Shown: positions 9,315 through 17,414, counted from the stretch's first letter. The stretch: DNA of 56,155 bases from Candidatus Woesearchaeota archaeon (GCA_021734105.1 JAIPJP010000004.1:1-56155), one strand, 5' to 3'. Notes: generated from the sequence alone by a model not told the origin. A program made the numbers and translations.

Positions 9315-9769
9315 AGTGTATTTTAGATACGAACATTCTTTTATCTGCACTTATTAGAAATGCTGCTACAAGAAAAGTACTTATAGAATCAGGATGGAAA
9401 TTCTTCTATCCAGAAATAGCACTTCACGAAATAAGAAAATACGAAGAACTTGTCATAAAAAAATCAGGAATGAGTCCTAACGACTACACAAAACTTATTC
9501 AAATACTATTAACCTATATTACATTAATTCCTGATAACATCATCATCATCAAACACCTGCAAGAAGCCAAACAAGTCAGGGCATCTATTGATCCAGATGA
9601 TGTTGTCTTCATAGCTGCAGGTTTAGGCACCCGTAACTCAATCATTTGGACGGATGATACTGATTTTAAGCAACAAAACAACGTACGTTCATTAACATCT
9701 CCTCAAATAATAACCTTATTCAATCAACAAAGAACTACAAGCAAACAGCATCAACGGCATCGTCCTTGA
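9311..9769 (+). CDS. vapC: VapC-type PIN-domain ribonuclease toxin
   Basis: 152 aa. The PIN acidic residues are in place: Asp6 in CILDTNILL, a mid-region Glu in ALHEIRKYEE, Asp in DPDDVVFIAAG and Asp in IWTDDTDF. Together they form the metal site of VapC-like endoribonucleases. Translational coupling to the RHH gene by a 4-nt overlap is the standard antitoxin-toxin layout. The RNA target cannot be predicted. Confidence 0.86.
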   Translation: MKCILDTNILLSALIRNAATRKVLIESGWKFFYPEIALHEIRKYEELVIKKSGMSPNDYTKLIQILLTYITLIPDNIIIIKHLQEAKQVRASIDPDDVVFIAAGLGTRNSIIWTDDTDFKQQNNVRSLTSPQIITLFNQQRTTSKQHQRHRP

Positions 9770-9786
9770 TGGATTTCTAGATATTA

Positions 9787-9817
9787 CACTGGACAATTCC
9801 TCGAGAGATATATAAAT
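9787..9817 (+). promoter_or_regulatory. Promoter-like repeat, copy 2 (rhuM promoter)
   Basis: Begins CACTGGACAATTCCT, continues with the near-palindrome CTCGAGAG and ends in GATATATAAAT, a strong TATA box. The expected start of transcription, about 25 nt downstream, is only a few bases from the rhuM ATG at 9843, so the mRNA is probably nearly leaderless. Confidence 0.65.
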
Positions 9818-9842
9818 TAGAACTTCTTTCTATTCAACATAT

Positions 9843-10874
9843 ATGGTAAAAGATTTGATTATACGAAACAGTACCGCCGAATTTTTAATATTTCAATCAC
9901 AACAAAAAGAAGATGCTATCGAAGTTAAATACGCCGATGAGAACGTTTGGCTATCTCAAAAAATGATGGCTAAACTGTTTGATGTAGATGTTAGAACCAT
10001 AAATGAACACCTAAAGAACATATTCCAATCTGAAGAATTAGATGATAAAGCAACTATCCGGAAATTCCGGATAGTTCAACAAGAAGGGAACCGACAAGTC
10101 ACCAGAACTGTTGAGTTCTACAATCTAGATGCAATTATTAGCGTAGGGTATCGAGTAAACTCAAAACGAGCAACCCAATTTAGAATATGGGCAACTAAGA
10201 TTTTAAAACAATTTGCTATCAAAGGATATGTTCTAGACAAAAAGAGATTAGAACATGGCTCATTTCTTAATGAGAATTATTTTACTGAACTTTTAGAAGA
10301 AATTAGAGAAATAAGACTTAGTGAAAGACAGTTCTATCAAAAAATCACAGACATTTATGCTACAAGCCTTGATTATGATACGCATGCTTTGACTACAAAA
10401 GAATTCTTTGCTAAAGTTCAAAATAAACTACATTATGCAATTCATAAACATACTGCTCCTGAGCTTATTATGAAAAGATCTGATGCTAAAAAAGATCATA
10501 TGGGTCTTACAACATGGAAAAATGCTCCTGATGGAAAAATCATCAAAACCGATGTTGCTATTGCTAAAAATTACTTAAAAAAAGAAGAGTTAGAGTCTTT
10601 AAGTAGAATAGTTTCAGCATATCTTGATTTAGCTGAAGAAAGAGCAAAAAGAAAAATTCCTATGACCATGGAAGATTGGGCAAAAAGACTGGACGCATTC
10701 TTAGCATTTGATGAACGAGACATACTACAAAATATGGGAAACATAACCCAAGAGATTGCAAAACAACATGCAGAAACAGAGTTTGAAAAATATAGAATTA
10801 TTCAAGATAATTTATTTCAATCAGATTTTGATATGTTAGTTGAAAAATCTCAAAACTTAACAAAAAAGAAATAA
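9843..10874 (+). CDS. RhuM-family protein (putative DNA-binding, mobile-element associated)
   Basis: 343 aa. The N-terminal half matches the RhuM family: VWLSQKMMAKLFDVDVRTINEHLKNIF (helix-turn-helix-like, about 36-61), TIRKFRIVQQEGNRQV and FYNLDAIISVGYRVNS, then a C-terminal helical region. The family is common in mobile islands of bacteria and archaea; its biochemical function is not established. A perfect 25-nt palindrome lies inside the coding sequence at 10052-10076. It sits between VapBC and MNT/HEPN toxin-antitoxin loci, with repeats on its downstream side. It has its own TATA promoter at about 9807. Confidence 0.85.
   Translation: MVKDLIIRNSTAEFLIFQSQQKEDAIEVKYADENVWLSQKMMAKLFDVDVRTINEHLKNIFQSEELDDKATIRKFRIVQQEGNRQVTRTVEFYNLDAIISVGYRVNSKRATQFRIWATKILKQFAIKGYVLDKKRLEHGSFLNENYFTELLEEIREIRLSERQFYQKITDIYATSLDYDTHALTTKEFFAKVQNKLHYAIHKHTAPELIMKRSDAKKDHMGLTTWKNAPDGKIIKTDVAIAKNYLKKEELESLSRIVSAYLDLAEERAKRKIPMTMEDWAKRLDAFLAFDERDILQNMGNITQEIAKQHAETEFEKYRIIQDNLFQSDFDMLVEKSQNLTKKK
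10052..10076. repeat. Perfect 12+1+12 palindrome inside rhuM
   Basis: Arms AACTATCCGGAA / TTCCGGATAGTT around a single A, encoding TIRKFRIV. A near-copy with the same ends occurs in the non-coding palindrome cluster at 36072-36096. Confidence 0.9.
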
Positions 10875-10925
10875 ATTTCTAGAAGATTTTGTGTTCTAAA
10901 TTACTGCTCAAGAAATGGAACTCGG

Positions 10926-11004
10926 GAGGTCACAAATTGTGACCGGTTACAGAATTTAAAGCATTCAGCCAGTCTGCCATTTGTTTTTACTGAACAAGAC
11001 GTTT
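10926..11004. repeat. 79-bp dispersed repeat with GGTCACAA palindrome, copy 1
   Basis: About 79 bp repeated at 12512-12590 with roughly five mismatches. It contains the perfect palindrome GGTCACAA-A-TTGTGACC (10929-10945). The two copies flank the MNT/HEPN locus in direct orientation. The 66-aa open frame over this copy (10901-11101, minus) is not a convincing gene. Confidence 0.85.
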
Positions 11005-11076
11005 CCATACCCTCAGGAGTTCTAAAGAGCGAAAAAGCAATTGGAATCGGCACACTTAACGAACTCTTAAAGATTT

Positions 11077-11107
11077 CACTGGACAATTCCTTGCGAAGCA
11101 TATAAAG
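11077..11107 (+). promoter_or_regulatory. Promoter-like repeat, copy 3
   Basis: Begins CACTGGACAATTCCTTGCGA and ends in GCATATAAAG, aligning with the blocks at 8950 and 9787. The CTCGAGAG core is degraded here. It lies upstream of the MNT gene, which also has its own TATA (CATATTTATA, about 11196-11205), so this may be a leftover of a duplicated promoter. Confidence 0.5.
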
Positions 11108-11210
11108 AAGCTCGAATAGAAAACATGAGTGGAGGAGCGAGTATTTACTTCTTGCACCGCTTGCACATGAAAAACAAGAAATATGTTAACCGAAACATAT
11201 TTATACTAAA

Positions 11211-11230
11211 TAGTATTCACTTGAATACTA
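11211..11230. promoter_or_regulatory. Operator palindrome of MNT/HEPN operon
   Basis: A perfect inverted repeat with 9-nt arms TAGTATTCA / TGAATACTA around CT. It is placed about 10 nt after a TATA-like element and ends 11 nt before the MNT start at 11242, covering the expected transcription start. This is the right place for a self-repressing antitoxin site. Confidence 0.75.
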
Positions 11231-11241
11231 AAAAGTATATA

Positions 11242-11835
11242 ATGTTAACTAAAACACAACTACGGATTATGAAGCTCTTTGTATCAAAGATCCCCACGAG
11301 GTTTAGCCTTAGACAAGTAGGAAAAGAATTAGACATGCATCAAGCCCTTGCGTATCGTTCCAGTAAAGAATTAATCAAACAAAAATTAATTATTCCTGAT
11401 GACGATAAGTATATGTTAAATGTTAAAGAAAATCATCAAGAATTAGCATATATTGAACATCTGAGATGTAAAGAGTTACTTGATAAAAATAAAAGCATTT
11501 CTTTACTCAGAGAAGATATTATCAAAGAGTTTCCTTATGGCTATTTTGTCGCTTTAATTTTTGGTTCTACTGTAACAAATGCAAAACCAAGAGACTTAGA
11601 TGTACTACTCATCATTGAACATACAGAAGACATAGAACAAGCTGAGCGATATCTACACACCATTACAAGAAATCACCCGCTACCCATACACACACTGATA
11701 CTATCCTTTGAGAGTGTTTATGAAATGCTTGCTCCAAGAGAAGATAAGAATGTCATGACAGAAGTTTTGAATAAACACATCATTTTGTATGGCGCTGAAT
11801 TATTCTACAAATTAATCAAGAAAGGACGGGCGTGA
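11242..11835 (+). CDS. MNT-type nucleotidyltransferase with N-terminal winged helix (HEPN antitoxin)
   Basis: 197 aa from the ATG at 11242, preferred over 11125 because the promoter and operator lie between them. A winged-helix region (MLTKTQLRIMKLFVSKI, LRQVGKELDMHQALAYRSSKEL) is followed by a minimal nucleotidyltransferase core: FGSTVTNAKPRDLDVLLI gives the Gly-Ser and the DxD metal site. MNT proteins silence HEPN RNase toxins, in studied cases by adenylylating or AMP-capping them. Its TGA overlaps the GTG start of the HEPN gene by 4 nt (GTGA). Confidence 0.8.
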   Translation: MLTKTQLRIMKLFVSKIPTRFSLRQVGKELDMHQALAYRSSKELIKQKLIIPDDDKYMLNVKENHQELAYIEHLRCKELLDKNKSISLLREDIIKEFPYGYFVALIFGSTVTNAKPRDLDVLLIIEHTEDIEQAERYLHTITRNHPLPIHTLILSFESVYEMLAPREDKNVMTEVLNKHIILYGAELFYKLIKKGRA

Positions 11836-12419
11836 CGTTGTTAGATGAAAAGAAGTTAAAAGAAATTAAGTCAAGAGTAAAAATGTTTCTTGAAGAAGGA
11901 ACTATAAAAACTAAACAATAAAGTGAATTTGTTGATTTCTTTTTAGCCAATGCTAAAAAATCTTTAACAAGCGCTAACGCATTATATGATCTGTCAACAC
12001 ATAAAGACATGCAGTCTTATATGGGCTATCCTGATTTTGATGGATTTTTATGGGTTGTAAACGCTTCATATTATTCTATGTTTTATATGGCAAGGGCTTT
12101 GCTTGAAAGTGAAGGTATTAAGATAAAATCGGATAAGTCTATTCACGCGCTAACGTTTGATGCAATGATACATTTTTTCTATCTTAATGGCAAACTGCAA
12201 AAAAAATTAATCGAGGATTTTGTTGAAAGTTTAGAAGAAGCTTCTGAAATATTAGGCAAACAAAAAGCTGATTTGCTTATGGAAGATTATTTCTTTGAAA
12301 AAGGAAAACGAGCAATTTTCACCTATAAAACTGAAGAGCTAGTAATTAAGGCTAAAGCGAAAACATCTCTTCAACGAGCAATACGGTTTACTAACGAAAT
12401 CAAAAAAATAATACCTTGA
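11832..12419 (+). pseudogene. HEPN-domain toxin interrupted by an in-frame TAA
   Basis: The natural start is GTG 11832, overlapping the MNT stop. The frame reads VTLLDEKKLKEIKS..., hits TAA at 11919-11921 (codon 30) and continues in the same frame with SEFVDFFLANAKKSLTSANA and a clear HEPN helical bundle (WVVNASYYSMFYMARALLE). The downstream open part alone begins at ATG 12009 (136 aa) and would lack the first helix. One base change would restore the frame. It is either an inactivated toxin, an N-terminally truncated one made from 12009, or a sequencing error. Confidence 0.75.
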
Positions 12420-12511
12420 TACTTATGCAATTGTCGTTAAGATCAATTTTATTTTTTAGTTTCAGCTTTTTGAAAGAAACATTCAATAGTTCATAACATA
12501 CACAAACTCTA

Positions 12512-12590
12512 GAGGTCACAAATTGTGACCGGTTGGAGAATTTAAAGCATTCAGCCAGTCTGCCTTTTGTTTTTACTGAACAAGGTGTTT
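12512..12590. repeat. 79-bp dispersed repeat with GGTCACAA palindrome, copy 2
   Basis: Second copy of the repeat at 10926-11004; the perfect palindrome is at 12515-12531. Read on the minus strand, the repeat begins exactly at the end of the RumA-tail fragment, whose stop codon is inside it. Confidence 0.85.
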
Positions 12591-12650
12591 GAGAACCAAA
12601 AGTGTTTCAACGTGATTTGTTTGCGGAAACACGGCGTCATTGTCATTCCT
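12573..12650 (-). pseudogene. C-terminal remnant of a second RumA/TrmA-type methyltransferase
   Basis: On the minus strand this reads ...AVFPQTNHVETLLVLKHLVQ then stop. The intact gene beside it ends FAQTPHVETLLVLKRKSV, so HVETLLVLK is shared. The DNA differs at many positions, so this is an old paralogue tail or a displaced allele end rather than a fresh duplication. No more of the gene is recognisable on either side. Confidence 0.7.
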
Positions 12651-12666
12651 AGTGTCCGCTCAAACT

Positions 12667-13845
12667 TCAAACAGACTTTCGCTTCAGAACAAGCAAGGTT
12701 TCAACGTGAGGAGTTTGAGCGAACATATCCCAGCCTTGCAAGAAGACTTCTTCGTACAAGTCTTTTGGAATGTACTCGAGATCTGTTTTTTGCGTCTTTG
12801 GATTACAAGACATGTAAATAATCGTTTTAGGCTCAACAGCTAAAAGTTTCTCCACCATTTTTCGCTCCAAACCAGAACGCGGAGGATCAACAATAATCGT
12901 ATCCACCTCAAGCGGCGCAAAATCAGCAAATTGCTTCATGGGAGCAGCAAAGAATACCACTTTCTTGTTGTTTTGTTGAGCGTTTTTCTTTGCCAGCGTA
13001 ACAGCCTGCTCTACTTCTTCAATACCAATAATTGAACTTGCTTGGTCTGCAACAAAGAGCGTGATAGCACCCACCCCACAACACAAGTCAATAGTATTAC
13101 CGTGCACGTGCTTTTTAATTTCAGCAAACATCTGCGCTGCAACAATAGTATTTGCCTGAAAAAAACTCCACGGCGAATACGATAACGTAATACCCTCTAG
13201 TTCTTCAGTGATATACTCTTTGCCCAAAATAAGCTTTGGAGGAACAGGAGGAATTGATACATCAGTTATTTCATCATTGATAAGCCAATATATGCTTGTT
13301 ACTTGCGATTCTAATGTGTCAAAGATTGCGCGCAATTCTTTTTCTTGTTGAGAATTTGGCGTAGTTGAAGTGAAGATAAGCATTGATTCGTTTGTGTTAG
13401 GTGCAAAACGAATAGTGACGTAACGAAGAAAGCCAGAATGTTCTAGAAAATCATAGGAAGGAATGGCATGCTCAGCTAGAAGAGATTTAACTTTTGTTAT
13501 AATATCTCGAGCGGTTTTTGGCAAAAGAAGGCATTCATTTATTTCAACAACTTCTCGAAAATTTCCTCTTTTTCGAAGACCAAGTTTTTCGAATGCATAG
13601 ACGAAGTCCATGCGATTTCTATATTCTAGCTCATTTGGTGCAGACTCTAATTCAACATCTCTGCCAAACAAGTCGTTTAGATAATCTTTCTTTATTTGTA
13701 ATTGGTCACTGTATTTAATATGTTGAAAACGACAACCGCCACAGTCAGGAAAATGTTTACAAGAAGGCGCGCATGTAGTTAAGAGAGATTCATCTACCTT
13801 ATCAAAAAAATCTTTCTTCTTACCTCTTTTACTTCTTCGAGCCAT
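12667..13845 (-). CDS. RumA/TrmA-family RNA (uracil-5-)-methyltransferase
   Basis: 392 aa. An Fe-S cluster motif stands at the N-terminus (Cys25, Cys29, Cys35, Cys38 in CAPSCKHFPDCGGC). The SAM-binding segment is DLCCGVGAITLF and the catalytic region includes DPPRSGLERKM and MSCNPKT, the latter with the nucleophilic Cys; the C-terminus HVETLLVL is a family signature. It makes m5U in rRNA or tRNA; archaeal members include both RumA-like and tRNA U54 enzymes, and I cannot separate the two by eye. The usual TRAM domain is absent. It lies 12 bp downstream of cysC on the same strand. Confidence 0.88.
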   Translation of the reverse strand: MARRSKRGKKKDFFDKVDESLLTTCAPSCKHFPDCGGCRFQHIKYSDQLQIKKDYLNDLFGRDVELESAPNELEYRNRMDFVYAFEKLGLRKRGNFREVVEINECLLLPKTARDIITKVKSLLAEHAIPSYDFLEHSGFLRYVTIRFAPNTNESMLIFTSTTPNSQQEKELRAIFDTLESQVTSIYWLINDEITDVSIPPVPPKLILGKEYITEELEGITLSYSPWSFFQANTIVAAQMFAEIKKHVHGNTIDLCCGVGAITLFVADQASSIIGIEEVEQAVTLAKKNAQQNNKKVVFFAAPMKQFADFAPLEVDTIIVDPPRSGLERKMVEKLLAVEPKTIIYMSCNPKTQKTDLEYIPKDLYEEVFLQGWDMFAQTPHVETLLVLKRKSV

Positions 13846-13857
13846 AAAGTATGCTCC

Positions 13858-14460
13858 TTAGTTTTTTCGCAAATTAAGATACTGGATTATTTGATTAACA
13901 CACTCATCAACTGAACAAATATGAGGACTTAATTCAATCTCAGGATTCGTAGGAGGTTCATAAGGCGCAGAATCATGAAAACCAGTCAGATCTTTAATCT
14001 CGCCCTTTGCAGCTCTAGCATATAAGCCTTTAGTATCTCTCTGAATACAAACTTCCAAAGGAGTATTAACGTAAATTTCAATAAAATCATTGGGAGGAAT
14101 AAGTGAACGAGCAAAAGCTCTTTTTTCCTTATAAGGACTAATTGCAGAAACTAAAACATACAAGCCATTGTTGTACGCCATTTTTGCCATGTGGCTAAAT
14201 CGACGAATATTTTCATCTCTGCCTGCAGGAGAAAGACTTAAGTCATTGTTGATACCTCTTCGAGTGTTATCACCATCAATTGAAGCAGTGAGAATTCCCA
14301 AATCATGGAGTGCTTTTTGCGTGGCAACAGAAATCGTTGATTTTCCAGATCCTGAAAGACCTGTAAGCCATAATACTTTATTTTCTTTTAATCCAAGAAG
14401 GTTAAGCTTATCCTCTCGAGAAATAAACCCATTGTGTTCCGTGAAGCTATCATTACTCAT
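13858..14460 (-). CDS. cysC: Adenylylsulfate kinase
   Basis: 200 aa. P-loop GLSGSGKS at 34-41, then DGDNTRRGINNDLSLSPAGRDENIRR, which is the APS-kinase signature region, and a C-terminal TGFHDSAPYEPP typical of the family. It phosphorylates APS to PAPS with ATP. No sulfate adenylyltransferase is visible here, so the PAPS may serve glycan sulfation or the partner gene lies elsewhere. A TATA-like CTTATAAG is about 25 nt upstream of the ATG. rumA probably follows in the same transcript. Confidence 0.9.
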   Translation of the reverse strand: MSNDSFTEHNGFISREDKLNLLGLKENKVLWLTGLSGSGKSTISVATQKALHDLGILTASIDGDNTRRGINNDLSLSPAGRDENIRRFSHMAKMAYNNGLYVLVSAISPYKEKRAFARSLIPPNDFIEIYVNTPLEVCIQRDTKGLYARAAKGEIKDLTGFHDSAPYEPPTNPEIELSPHICSVDECVNQIIQYLNLRKN

Positions 14461-14512
14461 AGAAAAGCGAAAACGAGAAGCATCTTATAAGTGTTTCTTT
14501 AAAAATCAAAGA

Positions 14513-14953
14513 TTAATCTGCGTATTTTAGAGTGGACTTTCGTTTGTCTTTTTCATAACCCCAAGAAATTTTTACCCATAGTAGCTCATGAATGTAATAA
14601 GTCAAGAGTTTAATGAAGAGTTCGAGTGAACCTATAATTAAAGATGTTTCTAGACCAAGACCAAAAATTAATGCAAGACTTGTTGTAAGAACTGATGCAA
14701 TGAAACGCCAGGAAAGACTTTTAAAAATGCTGACTTTTTGAAGACTCCGTACACGAAATCTTTGCCAAACTCGCTCATGACCATAGTATAAAAATAATTT
14801 GAAAATAAATTCTAAAAGACCAACCATCCCTGCAACTGCAGCATCATTACTAAAAACATAAACTAAACTAATAGTTGTTAAAGAAGCAATAATTCTCCAC
14901 GTAAATGTTTTTAACACGCTTCGTTTTTTTGTTTCTGTTTGCCGAGGTCTCAT
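14513..14953 (-). CDS. Duplicated DUF2061 membrane protein
   Basis: 146 aa made of two similar halves, each with two transmembrane helices: RSVLKTFTWRIIASLTTIS...YGHERVW and VSIFKSLSWRFIASVLTTS...YIHELLW. The repeated K-x-x-(S/T)WR and (Y/H)-x-HE-x-x-W motifs are the DUF2061 hallmark. Such proteins are often found beside sulfate-assimilation genes, and here it lies 52 bp upstream of cysC. It overlaps the RNA methyltransferase gene by 4 nt. Molecular function is unknown. Confidence 0.85.
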   Translation of the reverse strand: MRPRQTETKKRSVLKTFTWRIIASLTTISLVYVFSNDAAVAGMVGLLEFIFKLFLYYGHERVWQRFRVRSLQKVSIFKSLSWRFIASVLTTSLALIFGLGLETSLIIGSLELFIKLLTYYIHELLWVKISWGYEKDKRKSTLKYAD

Positions 14954-15921
14954 TTTTTCTGTAGTTTAGCAATAAAAAATCCTTGCATACCTGTTTTATG
15001 TGGCCAAAACCTTCTAGTCAGATTCATATTAGATGATAATTCTTCACCAAATATATAATTATAGCCTTCATCACCAATATTTAAATTCATTGGAAGTAAA
15101 ATCATATCTTCATAACGATTTAAAAACCAATTCACAATAAACTCATCTTCTTCAGGTTCAAGAGAACAGGTTGAATACACTAATGTTCCTCCTGATTTAA
15201 GGGCCCGGTAAGCAGATTTTAACAATTCTTTTTGTAAATTTCCTCGCTCCTTAAAATCCTGCGGTGAGCGAGCTTTAAAAAAATCTTCTTCAACACAAAA
15301 ATTACCCGAGCAAGGAGCATCTAATAACACATAATCAAACAACAATGCCAAATCATCAGCAAACTGCGCATCTTTTTTAAAGACCGACACAGAAGAAATT
15401 TCTAAACGCTCCAAATTACTTTTCAGCGCATCAATTCGAGGCATATTATTATCAAGTGCAATAATAGGAATTTTGTCGTTTGTTAAAGCTGCAAGTTGCG
15501 TTGTCTTTGAACCAGGAGCAGCGCACATGTCAAGAATTGCCACAGGCAATTCTGCAGGGGACGGCGAATCAGCGGTCGGCAAGACAGCATTCTGCTTTTG
15601 AGGGTTCTGACGGTCAGTTTCTGACCAATCACTCAATAATACCCTCGCAGGGAGTTGGCTTGCTGCTTCTTGCAAATAAAACAACCCAGAAAGATACTCA
15701 ATCGTTGATGCTAAAGAAAACGGCGCTTCATAAAAAAACGCATCAGGCAAAAAAGAAATAGGCTCAAGCTTCACGCCTTTTTGAGAAAGTTTATGATACA
15801 AGTCAACAGAAGATATTTTTAGCGTGTTCACTCGCAACGCAGGCCTTACTAACACGTCTTCGGGAGCAAACGACTCACCCAATTGCTCGTAGCGTTTAAG
15901 TAACATATTCATTGTTATCAA
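14950..15921 (-). CDS. NOL1/NOP2/Sun-type RNA cytosine-C5 methyltransferase
   Basis: 323 aa. The SAM motif is ILDMCAAPGSKTTQLA (129-144); motif IV DAPCSG with Cys204 and motif VI STCSLEPEEDE with the catalytic Cys252 are both intact. Family members make m5C in tRNA or rRNA. An insertion of about 30 Pro/Ser/Gln-rich residues (about 96-126) lies between YLQEAAS and motif I and is unlike typical members. The ATG at 15921 could be replaced by ATG at 15912 or 15906. Coupled to the upstream RqcH-like gene (7-bp gap) and the DUF2061 gene (4-nt overlap). Confidence 0.88.
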   Translation of the reverse strand: MITMNMLLKRYEQLGESFAPEDVLVRPALRVNTLKISSVDLYHKLSQKGVKLEPISFLPDAFFYEAPFSLASTIEYLSGLFYLQEAASQLPARVLLSDWSETDRQNPQKQNAVLPTADSPSPAELPVAILDMCAAPGSKTTQLAALTNDKIPIIALDNNMPRIDALKSNLERLEISSVSVFKKDAQFADDLALLFDYVLLDAPCSGNFCVEEDFFKARSPQDFKERGNLQKELLKSAYRALKSGGTLVYSTCSLEPEEDEFIVNWFLNRYEDMILLPMNLNIGDEGYNYIFGEELSSNMNLTRRFWPHKTGMQGFFIAKLQKK

Positions 15922-15928
15922 TCCTTAG

Positions 15929-17050
15929 TTAGTCAACATTAATGTAAATGGTTCCCGTGTTTTTATCCACTTTTTCAACCAAGTCAATATCCTCACACAT
16001 CGCCTCAATTTCATCCCACGAAGCGAGTTTGCGAAGATCAGTAATTTTATCCAGCAAGACCTTAATTTCTGCATAATGCGTGTAGATAAGCTCGCCTTTT
16101 TTTTGGTTGTCGATTTCTTTTTGCTGTAAACCCACAAGCATTTGCTCTTGCTTTTTAATAACCGTCTCTGTTTTAGAAAGCTTTTGTGTTGCATCTTTAT
16201 TTGCATCCACTTCTTCTTGCTTAGTAAGACTGGCAAGCGCAACTTTTGCAATAGCCTCGTTAAACGAAGGCTCCTTTGCAACCCCGCCAGCAACGTCTTT
16301 AAGCAGAATGGGAAATGCTTCATGATTAAAAATAAACGGTGTTGTCGGGGCTACAAATAGGTCATGCAGTGCATCATACAACTGTTCAACATCAGCTTCA
16401 GAAAGCGCGCGAGGAGCTTTTGATTTCTCTACGCCAGCCTGATGCGTGACTTCTTCAGCATACAGCCCGCCAAGACTACAATCAATAGCTAGCGACTTTA
16501 CCACAGACTCCTTGGTGCTGCCCTGTAATAACTCAGCAAACTGTGGTCTGGAAAGCAAACTTGGATCAAGCTGCTCAGGAGGAAACGAATATTGCTTGCC
16601 CGGTAAGAGCTTGCGCTCCTCACTCCAAATTTTAGCATGTAGAACAGAGAGAATTTTATTATCTTCTGTGGTAAGGAGCATGTTACCCGGCGGAATAAAC
16701 TCCATAATCAAATTACTTGAGCCGTGCTTAGTGCTTAGTGTTATCTTGATAATCTTTTCAAAATGATGCTGCTCTATAGCAGTAATACGCGCGTTGGTAA
16801 TTTTTCTTCGCAGACTCGTGCAAAAACCAGGTGGCGCATCAGGAAACACGGGCTTAAAAGAACTTACGCAAAGCAAGCGAGGAAGAGCAACATAGAGTAA
16901 TTGCTTGCCCTTACCTGAGACGTGCAAACTAAAGAGAAAATCATCAGTTGGTTTTTCCTGCTGAAACACCTTCTCAATTTTAGCGCCAACGAGGAATTGT
17001 AGCTCGCGCACCACGTGTCTGAGTTCAAAAGAAGATAACGCGCCTTTCAT
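15929..17050 (-). CDS. NFACT/RqcH-like protein lacking the NFACT-R domain
   Basis: 373 aa. The N-terminus SSFELRHVVRELQFLVGAKIEKVFQ and IPPGNMLLTTEDNKIL are typical of NFACT-N (RqcH/Rqc2/NEMF). A middle region and a coiled coil (about 285-345, QEEVDANKDATQKLSKTETV) follow. The protein then stops at INVD, where full-length relatives continue into the C-terminal NFACT-R (DUF814) domain. Full-length relatives bind stalled 60S/50S-peptidyl-tRNA and add C-terminal tails. The missing half may be a separate gene outside the window. It is followed 7 bp later by the m5C methyltransferase gene. Confidence 0.82.
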   Translation of the reverse strand: MKGALSSFELRHVVRELQFLVGAKIEKVFQQEKPTDDFLFSLHVSGKGKQLLYVALPRLLCVSSFKPVFPDAPPGFCTSLRRKITNARITAIEQHHFEKIIKITLSTKHGSSNLIMEFIPPGNMLLTTEDNKILSVLHAKIWSEERKLLPGKQYSFPPEQLDPSLLSRPQFAELLQGSTKESVVKSLAIDCSLGGLYAEEVTHQAGVEKSKAPRALSEADVEQLYDALHDLFVAPTTPFIFNHEAFPILLKDVAGGVAKEPSFNEAIAKVALASLTKQEEVDANKDATQKLSKTETVIKKQEQMLVGLQQKEIDNQKKGELIYTHYAEIKVLLDKITDLRKLASWDEIEAMCEDIDLVEKVDKNTGTIYINVD

Positions 17051-17400
17051 ACCGTCTTAGAAGCCACAACTCTTTTTATAGATTTGTATCATATGGGCTT
17101 TGTCCGGAAAGGAATACATTTGTATACTGCGAAGAATTATTCTCGCTCTGCTCAAAAGAATTTATCAACAAATGAACTCGCAACACAAGTGTTGCTCATG
17201 CTGTCATGCTCTTTTTGAGCATAACACAACACTATTTTACGCTGTAAAAGCGTAAAATTTGTTTGTCTAAAAAAATCTTCAAGGCAGTATACCAAATTAT
17301 TCTGGACGAAGCCCATTATGTAACGAGTGGAATATATGTAATAGAAAACAATATTCTGTAACACCATATTTTTTTGCACATAAATATATTTAAATGACAA
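17051..17400. other. Palindrome-rich intergenic region upstream of the adenosyltransferase
   Basis: No gene is supported here. Hairpins: CAACAC-AA-GTGTTG (17181-17194), ATGCTC-TTTTT-GAGCAT (17206-17222) and TTTTACGC / GCGTAAAA with a 7-nt loop (17235-17257). A TATA box AAATATATTTAAA (17382-17394) serves the gene at 17503. The divergent rqcH-like promoter must lie at the left end. The 136-aa minus-strand open frame crossing the region overlaps promoter and NrdR sites and looks spurious. Confidence 0.7.
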
Positions 17401-17414
17401 AGAGAAAAAACCAT

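Noticed and set aside
10901-11101. 66-aa minus-strand open frame over the 79-bp repeat
   Set aside because: The second repeat copy does not keep a comparable gene, there is no ribosome-binding site, and the frame is explained by the repeat and promoter-like block.
11919-11921. TAA in the HEPN gene as programmed recoding
   Set aside because: TAA is not a known archaeal recoding signal and no slippery or structured element follows; a nonsense mutation is simpler.
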